Shown here piece after piece: positions 8,241 through 20,019 of a DNA stretch of 64,000 bases (the stretch's first letter is position 1; each line of letters opens with the position of its first letter). The notes beneath the pieces were generated by a model. That model made no database searches, had not been told where the DNA came from, and saw only the letters and a program-made list of their open reading frames with translations. The stretch spans positions 310,001 through 374,000 of the forward strand of contig CAXXGT010000012.1 in assembly GCA_963664045.2 (NCBI GenBank), written 5' to 3'. The DNA is from JAPPHA01 sp963664045 (GTDB lineage Bacteria; Pseudomonadota; Alphaproteobacteria; Rhodobacterales; Rhodobacteraceae). A program made the translations under genes and the position numbers.

Positions 8241-9281
8241 ATGAACCCGGCTTCATTCACGCGTCCGTTTCATGGAGGGATCGATCATCCGCCCATCCGG
8301 GCGGGAAAAATCGGGGTCGTGGTTGCCAATCTCGGAACTCCGGACGCAACCGGTTACTGGCCCATGCGGAAATATCTGGGCGAGTTTCTCTCTGACCGGC
8401 GGGTTATCGACTATTCACCCTGGTTTTGGCAGCCACTCCTGCAACTCGTCATCCTGACAAAGAGACCGTTTTCGTCCGGGAACGCCTACAGGCTGATCTG
8501 GAACCGGGATCTGGATGAAAGCCCGTTGCTCACGACCACGCGAGACCAGGCGCGCAAGCTGGCCGAGGAATTCGCCGACGATGACCGGATCCTGGTCGAT
8601 TTCTGCATGCGATACGGGAATCCCTCGACGGAACATGTGCTCCGTTCCATGTGCGCCCGGGGATGCACGAGGATTCTGTTCTTTCCACTCTACCCTCAGT
8701 ACTCGGCGACGACGACTGCAACGGCAATTGACCAGGCCTTCCGGGCGCTGATGAAAATGAAATGGCAGCCCGCATTTCGCACGACTCCGCCGTACCACGA
8801 TCATCCGCTCTACATAAATGCACTGGCCCACTCGGTCAGAAAAACCTTGGGTGACGAGCTTCCCGACGCCCTGGTGCTGTCTTATCACGGGCTTCCCGAA
8901 CGGTATCTGACCGAAGGCGACCCTTACCATTGCCATTGCCAGAAAACCTCCCGGCTTCTGGCGGAATGCCTGGGGTGGCCGTCCGGGATCGTGCGAACGT
9001 GCTTCCAGTCGCGTTTCGGTAGCGAGGAGTGGCTGAAACCATACACGGTGGACGAAGTTTCCCGGCTTGCAAAGAGCGGAAGAAAACGGATTGCGGTACT
9101 GGCGCCGGGATTTGCCGCCGACTGTGTAGAAACCCTGGAAGAAGTCGACGGCGAAATCCGCAAGACGTTTCGTGACGCGGGCGGGACGAGTTTTTCCTAC
9201 ATTCCGTGTCTGAACGATTCCCCGGATCACATTCAATTGCTGGTCGATATCGTGACGACCGAGCTATCGGGCTGGATTTGA
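8241..9281 (+). CDS. hemH: Ferrochelatase
   Basis: A 346-residue ferrochelatase, which inserts Fe2+ into protoporphyrin IX in the last step of haem synthesis. Key marks are VVVANLGTPD at the start, FFPLYPQYSATTTATA, the catalytic-histidine block VLSYHGLPERY near residue 215 followed by CHCQKTS, and the acidic VLAPGFAADCVETLEE block. ATG 8241 is chosen because a purine-rich site (GGGAG) precedes it and homologues begin close to here; an upstream ATG at 8205 would overlap the previous gene. It is convergent with mutT, with only 10 bases between the stops. Confidence 0.93.
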   Translation: MNPASFTRPFHGGIDHPPIRAGKIGVVVANLGTPDATGYWPMRKYLGEFLSDRRVIDYSPWFWQPLLQLVILTKRPFSSGNAYRLIWNRDLDESPLLTTTRDQARKLAEEFADDDRILVDFCMRYGNPSTEHVLRSMCARGCTRILFFPLYPQYSATTTATAIDQAFRALMKMKWQPAFRTTPPYHDHPLYINALAHSVRKTLGDELPDALVLSYHGLPERYLTEGDPYHCHCQKTSRLLAECLGWPSGIVRTCFQSRFGSEEWLKPYTVDEVSRLAKSGRKRIAVLAPGFAADCVETLEEVDGEIRKTFRDAGGTSFSYIPCLNDSPDHIQLLVDIVTTELSGWI

Positions 9282-9291
9282 GCCGGAGGCT

Positions 9292-9690
9292 TCAGAGCCA
9301 GTCCCTGAGGATGGGTACCAGCGGCCGGTCAGCCGGTGGCATCGAATAGTTGCCCAGCTCCGTTTTCCCGACCCATGAAAGCTGCTGTCCTTCACGCGGG
9401 TTGACCACGCCTTCCCATTTTCGGCAGGCAAAGAGGGGCATCAGCAGGTGAAACGACTCATAGGAATGCGAGGCAAAGGTGAGGGGAGCGAGACAGCTCT
9501 TCCATGTATGAATCCCCAGTTCTTCCCGAAGTTCTCGGACAAGCGCCTGCTCCGGCGTTTCGCCGGCCTCGAGTTTCCCTCCCGGGAACTCCCAAAGGCC
9601 TGCCAGGAACCCACCCTCCGGTCGGCGGCCCAGCAGGACCCGGTTATCGCGGTCAATGAGAGCAACGGCCGAAACGACGACAAGTTTCAT
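9292..9690 (-). CDS. mutT: MutT-type Nudix hydrolase
   Basis: A 132-residue Nudix hydrolase. The Nudix box GX5EX7REUXEEXGU is complete: GGKLEAGETPEQALVRELRE followed by ELGI. It has the MutT (8-oxo-dGTP diphosphatase) length and the WEFPGGK lead-in, and would cleanse oxidised guanine nucleotides. It starts inside the argJ stop (ATGA, 9687-9690). The order ppiC-argJ-mutT beside secA is a recurrent alphaproteobacterial arrangement, which supports the MutT name over a general Nudix label. Confidence 0.9.
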   Translation of the reverse strand: MKLVVVSAVALIDRDNRVLLGRRPEGGFLAGLWEFPGGKLEAGETPEQALVRELREELGIHTWKSCLAPLTFASHSYESFHLLMPLFACRKWEGVVNPREGQQLSWVGKTELGNYSMPPADRPLVPILRDWL

Positions 9691-10991
9691 GACCGGTAAT
9701 CGGCGTTGATTTCGACATACCTCTTGGAAAGGTCACAGGTCCAGACGGTGGAGGCCGAAGACCCCACACCGACATTCGCCATGATCCTGAGTTCGGGCTG
9801 CTTCATGTAGGCGGCCATGACTCTTTCGATCTCGTCAGGCGCGCATGCTGACTCTCCACCCGAGGCGACGAGCGTGTCGCCCATGGTGATGGTCAGGCGG
9901 TCCGGGTTCACGGCCTCGCCCGATTTTCCGATCGCCATGACAATTCGACCCCAGTTCGGATCTTCACCGGAAATGGCTGTCTTGACCAGGGGCGAGTTGG
10001 CGATCGCCATCGCCACCCGTTTTGCCGATTCGGGCGACGCGCCGCCGCGGACCTCGATTTCGACAAATTTCGTTGCTCCTTCACCATCGCGGATCACCTG
10101 GTGGGCAAGATCAAGCATGACGCATTCGAGGCCGGCGCAGAATGAATCCAGGACCGCAGGTTCGCGTTCCGAAACCTCGATTCCGCTTCGTCCGGTTGCC
10201 GCGACGATCAGCGTATCGGACGTCGATGTGTCGCCATCGACCGTCGTGCTGTTGAACGTCGCCTCGTTGACGGTTCTCACCAGCCTTTGCAGCAGATCCT
10301 GGTCGACCTTTGCGTCCGTAAAGACAAAGGCCAGCATGGTTGCCATGTCCGGCGCGATCATCCCTGAACCCTTGGCGATTCCGGCGATGCAGATTTCACG
10401 GTCGCCGAGCGGAATTCTGCGGCCGGCGCCCTTCGGAAACGTATCTGTCGTCGTGATCGCGGCGGCGGCCCTTTCGAACCCGCCCGCGCGTCGTTCGGGG
10501 CCACGCGCGAGGTCAAGCCCGTCGAGCGTCACGAGTACACGTTCAACCGGCAAACGCTCGCCGATGACACCGGTAAACGCGGTAAACACGCGTTCAGCGG
10601 AAGTCCCGAGTTTCCTCCCCAGCGCGGACGCCGTCAGCTCGACGCAGTCGCGGCCGTGCCGGCCCGTAAACGTGTTGGCGTTTCCGGCGCAGGCCAGAAG
10701 TCCAAACGGTCCGCCGTGGTCCGTTCGGGCGGCGAGGGCGAGTTTCTTCTCGCAGTCTCGAACCGATTCCGAACGTGTTGAAGACCGGGTGAATACACCG
10801 GCCACGGAACTGCCCGTTGCGATCGATGCGATCATGACATCGTCACGTCCGTGATAACGGACCCCGCTTGCGCCGGTTGCGATCGTGACTCCGTCAATGG
10901 CAGGCAATTCGGGAAATCCGTCGACCGGAGCTAGTGGCGAAACGGCGACTGATTGACCCGCCGGCGTTTCCGGGGAAATTTCCTTGGTCAT
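9687..10991 (-). CDS. argJ: Bifunctional glutamate N-acetyltransferase / amino-acid acetyltransferase
   Basis: A 434-residue ArgJ of the arginine pathway. It moves the acetyl group from N-acetylornithine to glutamate and, in bifunctional forms, also makes N-acetylglutamate from acetyl-CoA. The self-cleavage site is clear: GIAKGSGMIAPDMATMLAF, with the nucleophile Thr218 of the new beta subunit after Ala217. Other family blocks are FNSTTVDGDTSTSD and ISGEDPNWGRI. It lies 45 bases downstream of ppiC and overlaps mutT by 4 nt, so the three probably share a transcript. Confidence 0.95.
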   Translation of the reverse strand: MTKEISPETPAGQSVAVSPLAPVDGFPELPAIDGVTIATGASGVRYHGRDDVMIASIATGSSVAGVFTRSSTRSESVRDCEKKLALAARTDHGGPFGLLACAGNANTFTGRHGRDCVELTASALGRKLGTSAERVFTAFTGVIGERLPVERVLVTLDGLDLARGPERRAGGFERAAAAITTTDTFPKGAGRRIPLGDREICIAGIAKGSGMIAPDMATMLAFVFTDAKVDQDLLQRLVRTVNEATFNSTTVDGDTSTSDTLIVAATGRSGIEVSEREPAVLDSFCAGLECVMLDLAHQVIRDGEGATKFVEIEVRGGASPESAKRVAMAIANSPLVKTAISGEDPNWGRIVMAIGKSGEAVNPDRLTITMGDTLVASGGESACAPDEIERVMAAYMKQPELRIMANVGVGSSASTVWTCDLSKRYVEINADYRS

Positions 10992-11036
10992 GATGCCCTC
11001 CCGTCGGCCCGCGGCACATGCCTGCGGGCCAACCGG

Positions 11037-11909
11037 TCAGTTTGGCTGCAGGATTTCCAGGTTTCTGACCAGCCCGTGGTCGATTGACTCGTCGAGACGT
11101 TCAATTTCCGCGCCGGTCGTGAGTTCAATGAGAACAGTCTCAACGGCTTTCCCGGCGATAAACTGTTCGATCTCCTGGCGTGCATCCTCGAGGGAGGGAA
11201 TCGGACGATCACGCTTGCCTTCAAGGAGGATGATGTGCCACCCGAACTGGGACTGGACCGGACCTGAAATCTCTCCCACGGACAGGACGTTCACGGCTTG
11301 CTCGAACGCCTTGACCATCTGGCCTTCGCCAAACCATCCAAGGTTTCCGCCGTCAGGCCCCGAAGGTCCGGTCGACCGCGCCTTGGCGGTCTCCGCAAAG
11401 TCCGCTCCCGCACGCAATTCGCCGAGAATCTCCCCGGCTTCTTCGGCGGTTGCGACAAGAATGTGCGACGCCTTGAACTCCTGTTGGGGATCGGAAAGAA
11501 CATATCGATCTTCGTAAACTGCCCTGACCCGTTCCTCGGTGACCATTCCAGCCGAGATCGCCGAGATCGTTTCTTCGGCCTTTCCCGACCGCGCCAAGTT
11601 TTCACCCAGAAATTTCAGTGCCGGCAGTCGGCTCTCGCCGTAATTGGCAAGAAGGCTGTGGTGGATCAACTGCTCGAGAATACTATTGTAGAGGCTCCGG
11701 GGGTCGACCTGGTCGTACCGCGGGGGCAGTTGGCTGGCAAAAGCGATGATGTGGCCGAGGAGAATCTCGTCTCCGTTCACGCGTGCCACGACGGTATCGC
11801 CTCCCGGGGCCGGCGACCCATCGTCAGAGGCCTGGCCAAGGAGCGTTGCGGGAACCATGATCAGGCCGGACATAACGGCCAACTTCAACAGGACCTTTCG
11901 GATCATCAT
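11037..11909 (-). CDS. Parvulin-type peptidyl-prolyl cis-trans isomerase, exported
   Basis: A 290-residue PpiC/PrsA/SurA-like foldase. It has an N-terminal signal peptide (MMIRKVLLKLAVMSGLIMVP, then ATLLGQA), a helical chaperone part, and a parvulin domain around residues 150-245 (KASHILVATAEEAGEIL, GGNLGWFGEGQMVKAFEQAV, VQSQFGWHIILLEG). It should act on proteins emerging in the periplasm. The start at 11909 is set by GAGGAAAT just upstream; an upstream in-frame extension lacks a signal. It is divergent from secA, a fitting partner for a folding factor of secreted proteins. Confidence 0.88.
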   Translation of the reverse strand: MMIRKVLLKLAVMSGLIMVPATLLGQASDDGSPAPGGDTVVARVNGDEILLGHIIAFASQLPPRYDQVDPRSLYNSILEQLIHHSLLANYGESRLPALKFLGENLARSGKAEETISAISAGMVTEERVRAVYEDRYVLSDPQQEFKASHILVATAEEAGEILGELRAGADFAETAKARSTGPSGPDGGNLGWFGEGQMVKAFEQAVNVLSVGEISGPVQSQFGWHIILLEGKRDRPIPSLEDARQEIEQFIAGKAVETVLIELTTGAEIERLDESIDHGLVRNLEILQPN

Positions 11910-11980
11910 TATTTCCTCCGGCCATCCGGCCATTCCGAATTCGCCTACAAGTCGTTCAGATGCCACGCCATGCCGCGGCG

Positions 11981-12009
11981 TTGACAGGGTGAGGCGCCGT
12001 CCTTACATG
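11981..12009 (+). promoter_or_regulatory. Candidate sigma70-type promoter for secA
   Basis: TTGACA (11981-11986) is separated by 17 bases from TACATG (12004-12009), giving a perfect -35 and a 4-of-6 -10. It lies in the ppiC-secA divergent region and would leave a leader of about 145 bases before secA. Called by eye only. Confidence 0.45.
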
Positions 12010-12161
12010 CGTGTCACGTATCAGAACGAAACCATACGGCGCCCGAGGGCCTCTTAAGGTGTCGCAGGAATTCAGGCAATAGAGCGCTGGCGTTTATCTG
12101 TTTCATTGCTACGTCACTGTCGGCCGATGGACCGGTCCACGGGTAGCCATTCGAGGTGCCG

Positions 12162-15041
<2,880 letters not shown>

Positions 15042-15237
15042 GATCGTGGCATACCCGGTATCACGAGTTGTGCAAGACATTCGCGAAAGGTTCCCGGCAC
15101 TGCTGGCCGCCCCGGAAAGCGAAATGGAATCCGTAATCCCTGGTTTGGCGGCCAACCATGATTTCCGTGTCTTGCCGTGACCTGGAACCGATTCAGCAGG
15201 CCAATCGGAATGAGAAAATCATGAAACGAAATTCGGA

Positions 15238-16116
15238 ATGACGGAATCCGTTGCGTCGCGTCTTTTCGTTCACGATTCCCGGCGTTGCCAGCTCGGCGAA
15301 AGCCCCCTATGGCATCCCGAACGTAAACAACTGTTCTGGTTTGACATTCTCGGAAAGCGGTTGTTGAGCCGGACGGAATCCGGTGAGCTAAGCTGGCAGT
15401 TCGACGAGCACGTATCCGCCGCCGGATGGATCGATCGGGACACGCTTTTGATCGCTTCCGAATCCGCGCTGTTCACGTTTGACCTGAATGACGGGGCACG
15501 TGTCTCGACGATTTGCGAACTGGAAGCCGACAACAGCTGTACACGGTCGAATGATGGGCGGGCTGATCCCTGGGGCGGCTTCTGGATCGGGACGATGGGG
15601 AAGGGCCACGAGGCTGCCGCCGGCGCCATCTATCGGTGGCACCGGGGCGAACTCAGGCGGCTGTACGCCGATATCTCCGTTTCGAATGCCATCTGCTTCT
15701 CGCCTGATCGGGCCTGCGCATATTTTACGGATACGCGTGACGGGCGAATCATGCGACAGGAACTCGAACCCGATGAGGGGTGGCCGGTCGGGGATCCACG
15801 GGTGCTGATCGACGTAAGCCGCGAATCTTTCGGGGCCGATGGGATGGTGGTCGATTCTGAAGGCTGGCTATGGAATGCCCGCTGGGGGGATCACCGGGTC
15901 GCACGTTATGCCCCGAACGGCGTCCTCGGAATGACGGTCGTGTTTCCCACTCCGCAGGTGTCGTGCCCGGCCTTCGGCGGCGAAGATTATCGCACCCTGT
16001 ACGTGACGACCGCTGCAACCGGCCTCGATGATCCGGACGGCCATGCGGGACAGACCTATGGGGTCAAGGGCATCTTCGGTTTTGTGGGCCTTCCGGAGTA
16101 CCGGGTGGTTCTTTGA
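15238..16116 (+). CDS. SMP-30/gluconolactonase-family sugar lactonase
   Basis: A 292-residue six-bladed propeller of the SMP-30/regucalcin family. The metal and substrate positions are in CQLGESPLWHP (Glu), NDGRADPWGGFWIGTMG (Asn/Asp), SNAICFSPD and FGADGMVVDSEGWLWNARWG (Asp). Such enzymes open aldonolactones made by sugar dehydrogenases. A sugar-dehydrogenase-like SDR and an aldose 1-epimerase follow on the same strand within 1.6 kb, so a non-phosphorylative sugar oxidation route is plausible. The ribosome site before ATG 15238 is weak. The natural sugar cannot be told from sequence. Confidence 0.85.
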   Translation: MTESVASRLFVHDSRRCQLGESPLWHPERKQLFWFDILGKRLLSRTESGELSWQFDEHVSAAGWIDRDTLLIASESALFTFDLNDGARVSTICELEADNSCTRSNDGRADPWGGFWIGTMGKGHEAAAGAIYRWHRGELRRLYADISVSNAICFSPDRACAYFTDTRDGRIMRQELEPDEGWPVGDPRVLIDVSRESFGADGMVVDSEGWLWNARWGDHRVARYAPNGVLGMTVVFPTPQVSCPAFGGEDYRTLYVTTAATGLDDPDGHAGQTYGVKGIFGFVGLPEYRVVL

Positions 16117-16353
16117 TGCAGCCGGTACGTGGAAGCCAGACACCTTCTTCATGTTCGCTCAGGCCAAGGGTCGCCGTGACACCATGGGCGAAATCAACGG
16201 CATTACCGCCATCGCCCCGCTCCTCTCATCTTCCGGAGGAGATGGGCCCAATCAAATGCGATTGAATTCGTGCATGTGCGCAGCAGCCATTCAACAAGAT
16301 GTGGCCCCTTGACGGGCTCGGCGACATGCCTGGCGGAGCAACGAAACCCGGGA

Positions 16354-16536
16354 ATGGCAAGAGGTGCATGGGTGTTCGCCGTCCCGCGGGTCCCGCGCTC
16401 CGCACTTTTCGAGATCCTTGCGCGCGGCGCCACGATCTGCGATTTCGACGCCTGGTTCCCAGGTGTCGACAAGCAGCAAGCTCGTACCGTGCTTGAATTC
16501 CAAGGCAGGATGCTGGGAAAAGCGTTGGCGCACTGA
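16354..16536 (+). pseudogene. DUF433 antitoxin-like remnant
   Basis: The 60-residue frame holds the DUF433 core (VPRSALFEILARGATICDFD, then AWFPGVDKQQARTVLEF), like the small winged-helix proteins often paired with VapC/DUF5615 toxins. The usual N-terminal strand with a conserved GKPxIxGTR-type block is missing or scrambled (ARGAWVFAVPR), no ribosome site precedes it and no toxin gene follows. The neighbouring 16117-16353 and 16537-16746 hold nothing else I recognise. Best read as a decayed gene. Confidence 0.45.
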
Positions 16537-16746
16537 GGCTTCTGTTCGATCGGGGAAGGCCAGCGACGTGCGAAACCACCTTCCGGAAATCACTGTGTGC
16601 AGGGACGGACTCGATGGTACCGGAAAGACCGATTCCTGAGCAGTGTGATTCCCCGCTCACGCGATTTGCCGTCCTGGCAGGAGTCATGGTTTGATGGTCC
16701 GTTTTCGGCACATCACGGCACAGGCGCCGGAAAGGAGAAGCAACTG

Positions 16747-17517
16747 ATGACAGATCACCCGATATTCCCGGACCTCAAGGGGCAATCCGTATTTGTGACC
16801 GGCGGAGGATCCGGGATTGGTGCGGCCCTCGTCGAGGGCTTTCTGCAGCAAGGGGCCAGGACCGCGTTTATCCAGAGGTCCGACGCAGAAGATTTCTGTG
16901 ACCGGATGGAGGATGCCTACGGATCGCGGCCAATGTTCATCCGTTGCGACGTTACTGACATCGGGGCACTGAAGAAGGCGATCGCGGAGACGTCCGCGAT
17001 CCAGGGGCCGATTACCATCCTGGTCAATAATGCCGCAAACGATCAGCGGCACAGGACAGAGGACGTGACCGAGGAATTCTGGGATGCATCCCAGGCTGTC
17101 AATCTCAAGCCGTATTTCTTCACCTGCCAGGCGGTCATACCGGAAATGCGCGAAGCAGGGGGCGGGTCCATCATCAATTTTTCGTCGATTTCCTACATGG
17201 TCGGAAACGGTGGATACCCAAGCTATGTGACGGCCAATTCGGGAATTACCGGGCTTACGCGCGGCCTGGCGCGCGATTTCGGAAGTGAGGGGATTCGGGT
17301 CAATGCCGTCGCGCCTGGCTGGGTGTTGACCGACAGGCAAAAACGGCTTTGGGCGACTCCGGAATTGCTCGCCGGCCATCTTGCCCGGCAGTGCATCAAG
17401 GAACATCTGGTCGAGACCGATATCGTCGGAGGCGTGCTGTTCCTGGCGTCATCCGCAAGCCGAATGATGACAGGACAGATCCTGGCGATCGACGGGGGCG
17501 TTGTCGCCACTGGCTGA
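16747..17517 (+). CDS. Short-chain dehydrogenase/reductase (sugar-dehydrogenase-like) lacking the catalytic lysine
   Basis: A 256-residue classical SDR. The NAD(P) loop is VTGGGSGIG, followed by NNAAN and the Ser block NFSSIS (Ser146/147). The active-site segment reads SYVTANSG, so Tyr160 is present but the expected Lys of YxxxK is Asn164 (codon AAT). The C-terminal part (VNAVAPGWVLTDRQKRLW, then FLASSASRMMTGQILAIDGG) resembles the galactose/arabinose/rhamnose dehydrogenase group. ATG 16747 follows AAAGGAG. It lies between a lactonase and an aldose epimerase. With the lysine gone, activity may be reduced, altered or lost. Confidence 0.8.
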   Translation: MTDHPIFPDLKGQSVFVTGGGSGIGAALVEGFLQQGARTAFIQRSDAEDFCDRMEDAYGSRPMFIRCDVTDIGALKKAIAETSAIQGPITILVNNAANDQRHRTEDVTEEFWDASQAVNLKPYFFTCQAVIPEMREAGGGSIINFSSISYMVGNGGYPSYVTANSGITGLTRGLARDFGSEGIRVNAVAPGWVLTDRQKRLWATPELLAGHLARQCIKEHLVETDIVGGVLFLASSASRMMTGQILAIDGGVVATG

Positions 17518-17670
17518 TCGGCAAGCTGCGTGATTCTGGAAACCGCTTGGCAACGGATCACGATCTGCGGCCCCCGTGGCAAAGCGCCTCGATCACCAGG
17601 GAACGCAAATGCCTCCTGTTGACAACGTCGGGATGGGCCACGACGGGCATCGACAGAAAGGGATGGTCCT

Positions 17671-18693
17671 GTGACGCAGAGTTTTGGAGTTCTCCAGGAC
17701 GGTGAATCCGTCAGCCGCGCAGTTATTGGTACGGACTCCATGTCCGCGTCGATCATCACCCGTGGTGCAACCGTCCAGGACCTTCGCCTTTCAGGTGTCG
17801 ACCATTCGGTGGTTCTCGGCTTTCCGACACTGGACGGATACATCGAGAATCCGTCCTGTTTTGGAGCGACGGTCGGGCGATACGCCAACCGGATATCGAA
17901 CGGGCAGGTACGGGTTGAGGATCGATTGATCCACCTCGACCGCAATGAACATGGGCGCCAGACAGTGCACGGAGGAAGGGACGGCTCTGCGACCCGAAAC
18001 TGGCGGATCATCGATCACGGCAGGACACATGTTTCGCTGGTCGACAGGCTTCCGGACGGTCACATGGGATTCCCCGGGAGGCTCGATGTCACGCTGACCT
18101 ACAGGGTAATCCCGCCAATGGTCCTGGAACTGGATTTCCACGCGGTTACGACTGAAGCCACGCCGTGCAGCTTCGCCCATCACAGTTATTTCAACCTGGA
18201 CGGGTCGCAATCGATCCTGAATCACGAGCTTCGGGTTGATGCGGAGCACTACCTGGAGTTGGACAACGACAAGATTCCGACCGGCGCAGTCGTGCCGGTT
18301 GAATCGACGCCATTCGATTTTCGCTCGCTCCGCCCGCTCGCTCGGGGCGGAATTCCGTTTCCCCATGACCACAATTTCTGCCTGTCCCGAGACCAGCAAC
18401 CGATCCGGCCAGTCGCTTTGCTCAAGGGACCGGGCTCCGGCCTTGAAATGGAGATCGAAACTACGGAGCCCGGCCTGCAGCTTTGCCACGGCGCCATGAC
18501 ATCCACACGGAGTCCCGGCCTCGGAGGATCGCCGTATGGACCACACGCCGGCGTTGCCCTTGAGCCACAGTGCTGGCCTGACAGCCCGAACAGGCCCGAT
18601 TTTCCGGAGGCAATTCTTGTGCCCGAATGCGCATACCGTCAGACGACACGGTTTCGATTGCAGAGGTACGTGCGCCCGGAATCAGGTTCGTGA
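17671..18693 (+). CDS. galM: Aldose 1-epimerase (GalM family)
   Basis: A 340-residue mutarotase that interconverts alpha and beta anomers of aldoses. Family blocks are ITRGATVQDLRL, FGATVGRYANRISNG, HGGRDG, SFAHHSYFNLDG (catalytic His) and ALEPQCWPDSPNRPDFP (catalytic Glu). The start is GTG 17671, preceded by AAAGGGATGG at good spacing. It follows the sugar-dehydrogenase-like SDR by about 150 bases on the same strand and would supply the anomer that enzyme uses. Confidence 0.88.
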   Translation: MTQSFGVLQDGESVSRAVIGTDSMSASIITRGATVQDLRLSGVDHSVVLGFPTLDGYIENPSCFGATVGRYANRISNGQVRVEDRLIHLDRNEHGRQTVHGGRDGSATRNWRIIDHGRTHVSLVDRLPDGHMGFPGRLDVTLTYRVIPPMVLELDFHAVTTEATPCSFAHHSYFNLDGSQSILNHELRVDAEHYLELDNDKIPTGAVVPVESTPFDFRSLRPLARGGIPFPHDHNFCLSRDQQPIRPVALLKGPGSGLEMEIETTEPGLQLCHGAMTSTRSPGLGGSPYGPHAGVALEPQCWPDSPNRPDFPEAILVPECAYRQTTRFRLQRYVRPESGS

Positions 18694-18837
18694 CGATATT
18701 GGGTTTTCCGTCTTCCCGGACTGGAAAAAATTTAGCGTCTGCACAATACGGGCGGTTTCGCGCCGTTCAGCGAGATGATCGCATTCCGGTTCCTGTTCGA
18801 GACCGTCTGCGCGCACCCCGCCTGAAGGAAAAGAACA

Positions 18838-19404
18838 ATGACGAACTGGTACACGGCAGACATCCACTTCGGGCATGAGAACATCATCCGTTTCTGTGAC
18901 CGGCCGTTCCGCGATTCCGGCCACATGGACACGGTACTGATCGAGAACCTGTGGTCCAGGGTTGGACCCGGGGACGATCTCTGGATCGTCGGTGACTTTG
19001 CGTTTGGACCAAAGGCCAAGGACACGCCATATCTCGAACGCCTTTTCGGCCAGCTTCCCGGCGCACGCAAACACCTGATCATCGGGAACCACGACCTTGA
19101 ACGAACACTGGCCCTCCCCTGGGACAGCGTTTCGCATCTCGCCGAGGTCCGGGACGGACCGGAAAACCGGGCACAAACACTTTGCCATTATCCGATGATC
19201 ACCTGGAACCGCGCACGCCGGGGTGCGCTCCAGCTCTTCGGCCACGTCCACAGCAACTGGCTCGGGTCACGCAACTCGGTCAATGTTGGCGTCGATGTCT
19301 GGGACTTCAAGCCGATGCGGTTTGAGGACATCGAAAGACGGGCTAAATCGTTGCCCGTGAACAAGCACTGGGTAGATGTCGAGCACGATGCAAGGGAACC
19401 ATGA
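18838..19404 (+). CDS. Metallophosphoesterase (calcineurin-like)
   Basis: A 188-residue metallophosphoesterase with every motif of the fold: ADIHFGH (D-x-H), VGDFAFG (GD), IIGNHD (GNHD), LCHYPM (H) and FGHVHSNW (GHxH). Two metal ions are expected in the active site. The family covers small cytoplasmic phosphodiesterases and phosphatases; the substrate is not evident. A good ribosome site (GAAGGAAAAGAAC) precedes ATG 18838. It is probably transcribed on its own. Confidence 0.88.
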   Translation: MTNWYTADIHFGHENIIRFCDRPFRDSGHMDTVLIENLWSRVGPGDDLWIVGDFAFGPKAKDTPYLERLFGQLPGARKHLIIGNHDLERTLALPWDSVSHLAEVRDGPENRAQTLCHYPMITWNRARRGALQLFGHVHSNWLGSRNSVNVGVDVWDFKPMRFEDIERRAKSLPVNKHWVDVEHDAREP

Positions 19405-20019
19405 GACATGCCAGCCAATCGGAGGCAAGCTGTCGCTGCCTGGACTCAAATCGCAAGATCGATTTGCCCGCCGTCGCGGCAACGATGAAGGGGTCTATTC
19501 CGGTAAGCGCCGAAACAGTTCGGCCGCGATTACAGAAAGGAGTCCGGGTTGCGTTGCAGCCGCGCATCGCCGTGAATTCCTGGCAGGATGACGCGCCGCG
19601 TTCGTACACAAGCCATTCGCTGCACAGCGCGTGAATTCTCAAAGAGCGGGGCAAGGCGAACGTTCGTTGCTGCGTGATCGAGCGTCTTCGGTGGGAGAAA
19701 CGTTCCAGAGCCGGTCGTTTGTGGTCGCCGGCTGGAACTCGACGTTCGCGCGAACGCGGTCTCTGGGAAGAGGCTCCATGCTCTCGACCCAATCGAGGCT
19801 TGGCACGAAGATGACGCTGTCCAGTGCACCACCCGTTCAAGAATGATCACTGCGCTTCCCGGCGCACTTGCCCAAGACTGAGAGCCATACTTTGGATTTC
19901 CATTCAAGGTTGTGTGGTTGCCCTATCTTTGGGTTGTTTTGACGACGGTCGTCCATCTTCCTATAATTCAAAAAATTGGACCATTCCCGACTTTGCAACG
20001 GGCTTCAGGATACAATGAG
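19405..20019. other. Intergenic region, no gene recognised
   Basis: About 615 bases between the metallophosphoesterase and the desaturase. High-GC open frames exist on both strands but none resembles a known protein. The last ~130 bases are AT-richer and probably carry the desaturase promoter. Confidence 0.35.
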
